A stretch of DNA of 20,311 nt from a virus. Every line of letters starts with the position of its first letter. Position 1 is the stretch's first letter. Location: positions 1-20,311 of IMG/VR virus record IMGVR_UViG_3300036850_000249; one strand, 5' to 3'. The notes under the pieces are model-generated. The model worked only from the letters and a program-made list of their open reading frames with translations. It searched no databases and was not told the DNA's origin. This document shows positions 13,185-17,404 of this stretch, piece by piece. The translations under genes and the position numbers were made by a program.

Positions 13185-13250
13185 GGTCGGGGGAGTAGCA
13201 CCCCCAGTGTCGGGCACGATCCCGTCCGGGCCCATCCCCCAGAAGGGGGG
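13185..13250 (-). promoter_or_regulatory. Shared upstream element of the zinc-ribbon gene
   Basis: On the minus strand this reads CCCCCC-TTCT-GGGGGATGGG, 18 bases, CGACACTG, then CCCCCGACC before the ATG. The same three blocks precede the collagen-like gene, with the same 18-base gap between the first two. The perfect G/C inverted repeat resembles an operator or activator site and CGACACTG may hold the -10 region. Confidence 0.6.
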
Positions 13251-13263
13251 TTGTCGGGACCGT

Positions 13264-13758
13264 CTAGGCGATGAGGCAGATCGCGGTCGTGTGGTGCTCG
13301 TTCGGTACCGCAGTGCGCGACCGGACACCGTTCGATGCGATCCAGACGTCGTTCGGGATCGGGGAGCCGGCCCCGTCCTCCGCGCTACCGCCGATGACCT
13401 TGCCGCCAGCCGGGCAAATCGCCGTGTTGACCGTGACGCCGCTCATCCTGGTCGTCACGTAGACGACGCGGCCTAGGTCGCCAGGGGCGCCCTGCGGCCC
13501 CTGAGGGCCCTGGGGACCCTGCGCCCCCTGCGGCCCCTGCGGCCCGGCCGGCCCCTGCGGGCCCGTGATCGCGTTGGGCACCACACCGCGGGCGAGCTTC
13601 GCCTTCGTGATGGCGCCGTTGGCCAGCTGGCGCGCCGTGATCGTTCCCGGGGCGATCTGGCTGCCCCGGATGAGCTTCGGAGCGGCGATGCCCACGCCGG
13701 AGCCGGCGACGAAGAGGGCGGTGGCGGCGACGATCATGGAGGGGCTCGGACGCTTCAT
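13264..13758 (-). CDS. Secreted collagen-like protein
   Basis: 164 residues from the ATG at 13758; an in-frame ATG at 13767 would add three residues, but the AAGGA motif fits 13758 better. Order: basic head MKRPSPSM, a hydrophobic signal segment IVAATALFVAGSGVGIAA, a region with repeated GTITARQLANGAITKAKLAR, nine Gly-X-Y triplets rich in GPQ (about residues 66-92), and a compact C-terminal domain with two cysteines (AICPAGG near the middle and TAICLIA at the very end) that could form a disulphide. Proteins of this build are abundant in Thermoleophilia genomes and are presumably displayed outside the cell. In a phage it is most simply a cargo (moron) gene altering the surface of the lysogen, possibly taken from a host. 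Confidence 0.8.
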   Translation of the reverse strand: MKRPSPSMIVAATALFVAGSGVGIAAPKLIRGSQIAPGTITARQLANGAITKAKLARGVVPNAITGPQGPAGPQGPQGAQGPQGPQGPQGAPGDLGRVVYVTTRMSGVTVNTAICPAGGKVIGGSAEDGAGSPIPNDVWIASNGVRSRTAVPNEHHTTAICLIA

Positions 13759-13771
13759 GGGGTCCATCCTT

Positions 13772-13832
13772 GGTCGGGGGTTCCCTCAGTGTCGACCACG
13801 AGCGGCCGCGCCCCCATCCCCCGGTTGGGGGG
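13772..13832 (-). promoter_or_regulatory. Shared upstream element of the collagen-like gene
   Basis: On the minus strand: CCCCCC-AACC-GGGGGATGGG, 18 bases, CGACACTG, then CCCCCGACC next to the AAGGA ribosome site. Block order and the 18-base gap are the same as in front of the zinc-ribbon gene, while the sequence between blocks differs, which indicates functional conservation rather than a fresh duplication. Confidence 0.6.
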
Positions 13833-14074
13833 TCTTGCCCCGTCTGCGCACGGGGGGCCTCGCGCGCGCGCGCGTTCGCCTGCAATGCGGCGGCTCCTGG
13901 GCGGCGGCCGAATCTCAGGCCACAAACGGCCTCTGATGCCCCGGGCATCGACCGCTCCCCCGCGTGGCGTTTAGTGTGGAGGCGCGGTTGACACCCGGAG
14001 CATTCGGTGGCACCGTGGGTTCAACCCGCACCGCCCACGATGGGGGAGCCATCCAGCCCCGCGAGAACAACGAT
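13833..14074. other. Non-coding stretch between the cargo genes and the regulators
   Basis: No credible gene is seen here. It holds an alternating CGCGCGCGCG run near 13861-13874, a TTGACA at 13987-13992 without a fitting -10 at 16-19 bases, and a small GGGTT-C-AACCC inverted repeat near 14017-14027. The open frames that cross it are Arg/Ala/Pro-rich shadows. Confidence 0.5.
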
Positions 14075-14089
14075 TACTATGGGTTCATG
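14075..14089 (+). promoter_or_regulatory. -10 box for a probable leaderless start
   Basis: TACTAT (14075-14080) matches four of six -10 positions and lies six bases before ATG 14087, so transcription would start at or next to the A of the start codon. There is no Shine-Dalgarno motif. No good -35 is visible. Confidence 0.5.
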
Positions 14090-14332
14090 CGCCGAGCGCA
14101 GAGGGCCGCTGGCCGCCGCGCCACCGTCGAGGACCTCCAAGAGCTCGTCGCGCTGCACGACGAACTGGGCCAGATCATCCGCGATACCGTTCGCCGGCTG
14201 CGTGCCGAACCGGAGTGCGCGAGTTGGACCGAGATCGGCGCTGCGCTCGGGATCAGTCGTCAGGCCGCGCAAAAGCGGTTCGGCGGGGAGGGCGCCCGCA
14301 AGGTCGGGGGCCAGCCGGCGAACCTGCGCTAG
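14087..14332 (+). CDS. Small HTH DNA-binding protein
   Basis: 81 residues from ATG 14087; the open frame runs upstream to 13964, but that part lacks protein-like sequence, and the -10 box ending six bases before this ATG decides the start. A basic head (MRRAQRAAGRRATVED) leads into a long helix LQELVALHDELGQIIRDTVR, then the helix-turn-helix SWTEIGAALGISRQAAQKRF with a Gly-rich basic end. The I-G-x-x-L-G-I-S-R-Q-A-A-Q-K-R motif is a common short DNA-binding unit in actinobacterial and phage proteins, akin to sigma-type or MerR-type recognition helices. It is the first gene of the regulatory region and could regulate the adjacent promoters. Confidence 0.7.
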   Translation: MRRAQRAAGRRATVEDLQELVALHDELGQIIRDTVRRLRAEPECASWTEIGAALGISRQAAQKRFGGEGARKVGGQPANLR

Positions 14333-14440
14333 CTGCTCCTGCCCTTGGCAGGTTGCGCCCGGCAGGGCTGTTCGCAAGGCTAGACATCCCTGCACAGGCC
14401 GCGGGCGAGCGCGGCGCCTCTTGGGGAGGCCGTTGCCCCT

Positions 14441-14641
14441 GTGGATCCCTCCGCCGGTCGGAGCGGTGATTATCTGAGCGACGAAGAGGCCTCGCGGCTG
14501 ATCTTGCTCTACCTGGCCCGGGAGATCATTCCTCGCCTGAGGCCCGGCTCGAGTCTCCGCCGCGAGCTCTGGGCTTCCGCCGATGCTCAGCATGGCGCCG
14601 CGCCGCTGCTACGAGTCGTGCCGCCTCCTCGCGAGAGCTGA
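14441..14641 (+). CDS. Small ORF overlapping the end of a minus-strand XRE gene (copy 1)
   Basis: 66 residues from GTG 14441 with GGGGAGG 11 bases upstream. The protein has a helical middle, YLSDEEASRLILLYLAREII, a L-R-P-G turn, then RRELWA and a closing PLLRVVPPP. Its last 116 bases overlap the 3' end of the minus-strand XRE gene. It resembles the ORF at 16648 in the same relative place: Y-x-[ST]-x-E-[EQ] at the front, an L-x-P-G turn, RRELW/LQRW and PLLR[VL][VL]PPP at the end. This repeated context is the main reason to take it as real. No function is recognised. It could also be only antisense shadow over its second half. Confidence 0.45.
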   Translation: MDPSAGRSGDYLSDEEASRLILLYLAREIIPRLRPGSSLRRELWASADAQHGAAPLLRVVPPPRES

Positions 14642-14933
14642 CCGGAACAAGGTCGGCGAGGAGCTCGTCGCCGGGCACGTTGAGGACGACGTGGATCATC
14701 GCGAGATGGTCGCCGCGGGGGATCGTGTCGCCACGCTCCCAGCTCTGGACGCTGCTCCTACTGGCGCCGACGAGGAAGCCGAAGCCGTCCTGAGTCAGCT
14801 CCAGATCCTCCCGCCAGCGCTGCACGCGCCGGCCAAAAGCGACGAGGTCCACCGCACCGGAGGCTAGGGCCGGCGAGCCCGCCTGGCGACTCGGTAAGTC
14901 GGGCAACTTGACACGCTCAGATTCCTGAGCCAA
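14526..14933 (-). CDS. XRE-family HTH regulator, minus strand (copy 1)
   Basis: Up to 135 residues if TTG 14933 is the start; GTG 14852 is an alternative that begins just before the DNA-binding domain, frees the divergent promoter and gives an intergenic region (91 bases) like that of the second pair (105 bases). The HTH reads VAFGRRVQRWREDLELTQDG, FGFLVGASRSSVQSWERGDT, then IPRGDHLAMIHVVLNVPGDE, a complete Cro/C1-type domain with the W-E-R-G signature. The C-terminus is Arg/Ala/Glu-rich and probably disordered. As the leftward member of a divergent pair of XRE genes it is a natural candidate for a repressor of the rightward promoter, where the dyad at 14915-14930 lies. Confidence 0.75.
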   Translation of the reverse strand: MAQESERVKLPDLPSRQAGSPALASGAVDLVAFGRRVQRWREDLELTQDGFGFLVGASRSSVQSWERGDTIPRGDHLAMIHVVLNVPGDELLADLVPVSSREEAARLVAAARRHAEHRRKPRARGGDSSRASGEE

Positions 14934-14946
14934 GATCCCGGCCGTG
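14908..14946 (+). promoter_or_regulatory. Leaderless promoter with operator in the spacer (switch 1)
   Basis: TTGACA (14908-14913, perfect -35), 17 bases, CAAGAT (14931-14936), seven bases, then GTG 14944. The spacer contains GCTCAG-ATTC-CTGAGC (14915-14930), a perfect 6-bp inverted repeat, so a bound dimer would block polymerase. No ribosome site precedes the GTG. Confidence 0.65.
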
Positions 14947-15240
14947 TTCCCCGGTCAGCAGATTCGAGCCCGTCGCCGCGCTCTCGGCATGTCCCAGGAG
15001 GAGCTCGCGAGGCGCGCCGGCGTGGGCCGACGCACCGTCATCAACGCGGAGGCCGGCACCCGCCGGACCATCCCGAGCGTCATGCAGGCGCTCGCCGGCG
15101 TGCTCGATCTCGACCTGTCGCAGCTGCATCTCGCCAGAGGTATCGGCAAGGAAGCCCCTGCACGGGTCACCAAAACGGGGGATGCCGGCACGACAGCGGA
15201 CTGCACCTGCGGCCGCTTCATCATCGACGAGGAGGACTGA
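14944..15240 (+). CDS. XRE-family HTH regulator, plus strand (copy 1)
   Basis: 98 residues from GTG 14944, probably leaderless. HTH: QQIRARRRALGMSQEELARR, AGVGRRTVINAEAGTRRTIP, then MQALAGVLDLDLSQLHLARG. It shares this layout with the protein from 17150 (L/I-R-x-RR-x-ALG-x-SQE-x-x-ARR-x-G, RTV, AE-x-G, L-x-L, H-x-A-x-G), so the two are close paralogues. The C-terminal 35 residues differ and contain a CTCGRF pair of cysteines that might hold metal. It probably binds the dyads in this region. The TGA shares a base with the ATG of the following gene, so regulator and DUF6192-like protein form one operon. Confidence 0.8.
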   Translation: MFPGQQIRARRRALGMSQEELARRAGVGRRTVINAEAGTRRTIPSVMQALAGVLDLDLSQLHLARGIGKEAPARVTKTGDAGTTADCTCGRFIIDEED

Positions 15241-15773
15241 TGCCCGATCGGGCATGGGAGGAGCTGGTCGCCGAAGGGCGCCAGCTCGACAAGAAGGAGG
15301 GTGAGCTGCGGTTCGCCTGGGGTGACTGGGCGCTGAAGGTGGCGCCCATGGGGCGCAGGGGCGCCCACAACGACAGCACTACTGCTCTTCAGCAGGCGAT
15401 GGTTGACGCCGGCGTCGCGTCGGTCAGCTTCGGAATGCTCCTCAAGGCGCGAACGGTGGCCCACGCATGGCCTCCTGCGCGACGTCGCCTAGGAGCAGCG
15501 TGGTCGGTTCACGAGAGCCTTGCTGCTCATGAGGACCGGTTCGACCTGATCCGCCCCGGCATGACCGTGGACGAGGCGCGCCGCCTTCTCGGTCGCCCGG
15601 CGCACCGCCCGTCCGACGCCGACGGCAAGGCGGCCGTGATCCGCGAGCAGCTCCGTGATCCCGAGGTCGCCGCCAAGGCGCTCGCGCCGCGCCGCCCCAC
15701 CGCTCGGTCCTACGGCTTCAGGAGCGCCAGCAGTTCGCGGATACTGGCGTCCTTCTTGGCGCCGGACTTGTGA
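15240..15773 (+). CDS. DUF6192-like protein
   Basis: 177 residues from ATG 15240 (TGATG overlap). The middle reads like the actinobacterial DUF6192 family: LRFAWGDWALKVAPMGRRGA, a helical QQAMVDAGVASVSFGMLLKA, RTVAHAWPPARRRLGAAWSV then HESLAAHEDRFDLI, and MTVDEARRLLGR. The G-D-x-A-L-x-V-x-P-M, x-A-x-x-W-P-x-x-x-R and S-V-H-E-x-L-A motifs are what I use. The family resembles ParB-like or HTH partners and is often found beside regulators, but its activity is not established. The last 64 bases run over the 3' end of the minus-strand gene ending at 15710. It is cotranscribed with an XRE regulator, so it may be its effector or partner. Confidence 0.6.
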   Translation: MPDRAWEELVAEGRQLDKKEGELRFAWGDWALKVAPMGRRGAHNDSTTALQQAMVDAGVASVSFGMLLKARTVAHAWPPARRRLGAAWSVHESLAAHEDRFDLIRPGMTVDEARRLLGRPAHRPSDADGKAAVIREQLRDPEVAAKALAPRRPTARSYGFRSASSSRILASFLAPDL

Positions 15774-16420
15774 GGTCCGAGCGCCTTCTGGGCGCGCTCT
15801 TGGGCGCCCCTGATCGCGGCCATGCGGGCGTTGAAGGCCTCCGTGCGGGCGGGGTCGTGAGGGGCCACGATGGTGCGCTCCGTCTCTGGGCGCACCTCCC
15901 AGGAGAGAAGTACGTTCGGGGCGCGCTCGCCCGCGAACCAGCGGTCGCCATCGCGGCGGGCAGTGCGCTCCTTCCGCATCTTGCCGAGCTTGTCGCGGAT
16001 GGCCCAACGTCGGCCGCGGCGCATGAACTCCGACGTGAAGTTGCCGTCCGCGTCAGCGGCTCCTGGCAGCGGCTCGGCGAGGGCGGCGCGCCGCGCTGCC
16101 GCCCCGTCCTCCCCTCTCGAGGCCGCCCGCTGGGCCACCTTGCGTGCATTGTCCAACCGCCGCTTTCGCTCGTACGCCCTGTACTCCCCTGTACCGATCA
16201 GGTGCTCCAGCCGGTCGTCCAACTCATCGACGGTGGCGCCCTGGTCGCCGGCAGCGACCAGGGCCTCGTAGATGAACCGGGTGGTGGAGCTCGCGCCCGC
16301 CGGGCGCTTGCCGATCCGCTTGGGGTCGTAGGAGAGGTCAATCTCCGGCGGCTCTTCGTCATCCGGCATGAGGAGATCCACGATCTTGGCGATCACGACC
16401 GGATCGTTGATCGCCCTCAT
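15710..16420 (-). CDS. Unknown minus-strand protein, possibly winged-helix
   Basis: 236 residues from ATG 16420, which overlaps the stop of the upstream minus-strand gene (ATGA); the frame is open further upstream, but the overlap and the sensible start MRAINDPVVIAKIVDLLMPD decide it. A region TTRFIYEALVAAGDQGATVD followed by ELDDRLEHLIG looks like a winged-helix or similar DNA-binding fold; later parts are charged and Arg/Ala-rich (KLGKMRKERTARRDGDRWFA) with a helical end (FNARMAAIRGAQERAQKALG). I do not recognise a family. It is convergent with the DUF6192-like gene and shares 64 bases with its end. The opposite-strand frame from 15770 is judged a shadow. Confidence 0.6.
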   Translation of the reverse strand: MRAINDPVVIAKIVDLLMPDDEEPPEIDLSYDPKRIGKRPAGASSTTRFIYEALVAAGDQGATVDELDDRLEHLIGTGEYRAYERKRRLDNARKVAQRAASRGEDGAAARRAALAEPLPGAADADGNFTSEFMRRGRRWAIRDKLGKMRKERTARRDGDRWFAGERAPNVLLSWEVRPETERTIVAPHDPARTEAFNARMAAIRGAQERAQKALGPHKSGAKKDASIRELLALLKP

Positions 16421-16626
16421 CCCGCCGCCGGCGGCGCGACCGCCAGCACCGCCGTCACCAGCGCGCCGGCGGCGGTCCACTTCTCGCGGTCACCCTCGGT
16501 CTCGCAGAGCGTGGCCGGATCCTGGTCGGCGAGCTTGAGCAGGCCGCCCAGGTGCATGCGCGCCTGCTGGAGCGCCTTGGCGGCGTTCGGCCGGCGCGGC
16601 GGCGGGCCCGCGGGGGCGACCTCCAT
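16417..16626 (-). CDS. Small helical protein, minus strand
   Basis: 69 residues from ATG 16626; the frame is open to 16668, but the upstream residues overlap the divergent plus-strand ORF and add little. After a Pro-rich head (MEVAPAGPPPRRPNAAKALQ) it has a helix QARMHLGGLLKLADQDPATL, CETEGDREKWTAAGALVTAV and a short Ala/Pro end. The stop overlaps the next minus-strand start (ATGA), so the two form an operon. No clear ribosome site was seen. The family is unknown. The hydrophobic end is too short for a confident membrane span. Confidence 0.5.
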   Translation of the reverse strand: MEVAPAGPPPRRPNAAKALQQARMHLGGLLKLADQDPATLCETEGDREKWTAAGALVTAVLAVAPPAAG

Positions 16627-16647
16627 GCGGAGCTCAGAATCTCCCCG

Positions 16648-16962
16648 ATGTCCACCGCTCGACAGCAACAGCGGCTCTACACCACTGAGCAGCGTGCCGC
16701 CGCCGCCTACCGCGTTCTCGCTGCCATCATGAGCGCGATGGCAGCCGAACTGGGCCCCGGCCCCGACGCCGCTCTTCTCCAGCGCTGGGCGCGGCTGCTA
16801 CGTGGCGAACGCGGGCCGCAGCCTCTTCTTCGACTGCTGCCTCCTCCCACATGGCAAGCAGCCGGTTCAGATCGAGGCCGTAGAGCGCGGCCACCGCAGG
16901 TAGCTGCTTCGCGCGCGGCTTGCTGTGGCCAGCCTCCCAGCGGGCGACGGCGCGCTCGGTGA
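16648..16962 (+). CDS. Small ORF overlapping the end of a minus-strand XRE gene (copy 2)
   Basis: 104 residues from ATG 16648. Residues 1-68 carry the protein-like part: LYTTEQRAAAAYRVLAAIMS, then a G-P-G-P turn, LLQRWARLLRG and PLLRLLPPP; the remaining 36 residues look like antisense shadow of the XRE gene, so the biological end is unclear. A CAGAAT box seven bases before the ATG could give a leaderless transcript, but no -35 is visible. It resembles the ORF at 14441 in sequence and in its place over the end of a leftward XRE gene. It starts 21 bases from the divergent ATG at 16626. Confidence 0.4.
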   Translation: MSTARQQQRLYTTEQRAAAAYRVLAAIMSAMAAELGPGPDAALLQRWARLLRGERGPQPLLRLLPPPTWQAAGSDRGRRARPPQVAASRAACCGQPPSGRRRAR

Positions 16963-17044
16963 TGCCGAGGCGGTGCGAGACCTGGCGCTGAGTCAGGCCC
17001 GCGGCTTCCCTGCCCGCCCGCAGGGCTTTGGCTAGTCCGGACAT
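16727..17044 (-). CDS. XRE-family HTH regulator, minus strand (copy 2)
   Basis: 105 residues from ATG 17044; the frame extends upstream to 17332, but that part covers the divergent promoter and the plus-strand regulator. The HTH is complete: MSGLAKALRAGREAAGLTQR, QVSHRLGITERAVARWEAGH, then LPAVAALYGLDLNRLLAM. The R-x-G-R-E-x-A-G-L-T-Q, I-T-E-x-A-V-x-R-W-E-x-G signature is classic Cro/C1-type. The C-terminus (EEAAVEEEAAARVRHVAAAP) is charged and probably disordered, like that of the first minus-strand XRE. It is divergent from the XRE gene at 17150 and would control the HNH-helicase operon. A dyad (17051-17088) lies directly upstream. Confidence 0.8.
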   Translation of the reverse strand: MSGLAKALRAGREAAGLTQRQVSHRLGITERAVARWEAGHSKPRAKQLPAVAALYGLDLNRLLAMWEEAAVEEEAAARVRHVAAAPSAGEERRRGRGPVRLPSRS

Positions 17045-17050
17045 CTCAGC

Positions 17051-17088
17051 GTCATCTTCGGTCGATCGGGAGGCCGAAACAAGATGAC
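17051..17088. promoter_or_regulatory. Dyad upstream of minus-strand XRE gene (switch 2)
   Basis: GTCATCTT (17051-17058) is repeated inverted as AAGATGAC (17081-17088), with CGG and CCG also facing each other inside. It begins seven bases upstream of the XRE start at 17044, a fitting place for autoregulation. Confidence 0.5.
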
Positions 17089-17113
17089 GCGCCGGTTCGC
17101 GGTGCCAGTATTC

Positions 17114-17152
17114 TTGACGGCCGGCGTCCGGACGTTCTAGTGTCCGGCCATG
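17114..17152 (+). promoter_or_regulatory. Leaderless promoter with palindromic operator (switch 2)
   Basis: TTGACG (17114-17119), 18 bases, TAGTGT (17138-17143), six bases, ATG 17150. CGTCCGGACG (17125-17134), a perfect 10-bp palindrome, sits in the spacer, the same design as in switch 1 although the operator sequence differs. Confidence 0.6.
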
Positions 17153-17404
17153 CCGGCCGACCAGCTCCGCGAACGCCGCGAGGCCCTCGGGCTTTCCCAG
17201 GAGGCCGTCGCCCGCCGGACGGGTCTTTCGGTCCGCACCGTGTTCCGCGCCGAGCAGGGCTTCCCGCTCCGCCAGGAGACGCTCCGCCAGATCGCCGACG
17301 CCTTGGGCCTCCGGGTGCATCTGGTGCTGCACGTCGCTGATGGTGAAGACGATTGCGTCGGCGCGCGTCCCCCGGAAGGGGGATTGTCGGAGGGCGGGGC
17401 GTGA
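17150..17404 (+). CDS. XRE-family HTH regulator, plus strand (copy 2)
   Basis: 84 residues from ATG 17150, with no ribosome site but a promoter placed for a leaderless mRNA. HTH: ADQLRERREALGLSQEAVAR, RTGLSVRTVFRAEQGFPLRQ, then LRQIADALGLRVHLVLHVAD. It is a close paralogue of the 14944 protein. The last 15 codons include a CCCCC-GGAA-GGGGGATTG stretch similar to the cargo-gene element (17369-17386), in the orientation of the next gene. The TGA overlaps the GTG of the HNH-helicase gene (GTGA), so this regulator heads that operon and can report on or limit its expression. Confidence 0.8.
   Translation: MPADQLRERREALGLSQEAVARRTGLSVRTVFRAEQGFPLRQETLRQIADALGLRVHLVLHVADGEDDCVGARPPEGGLSEGGA

Noticed and set aside
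13495-13565. Short direct repeats resembling a CRISPR or VNTR
   Set aside because: These are the 9-bp codon repeats of the GPQ triplets in the collagen-like gene.
13987-14012. TTGACA as a promoter for the 14087 gene
   Set aside because: No -10 lies at 16-19 bases, and the fitting TACTAT is more than 80 bases further on.
14010-14042. T-arm-like GTGGGTTCAACCCGCAC suggesting a tRNA end or attachment site
   Set aside because: The stem has a mismatch, no cloverleaf can be built upstream, no CCA is present and no integrase is in the window.
15770-16732. 320-codon plus-strand frame
   Set aside because: Opposes the minus-strand genes 15710-16420 and 16417-16626, which have coupled starts and better protein-like sequence.
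16727-17332. Extended 201-codon reading of the minus-strand XRE gene
   Set aside because: The extra N-terminal part overlays the divergent promoter and regulator gene; ATG 17044 starts right at the HTH domain.
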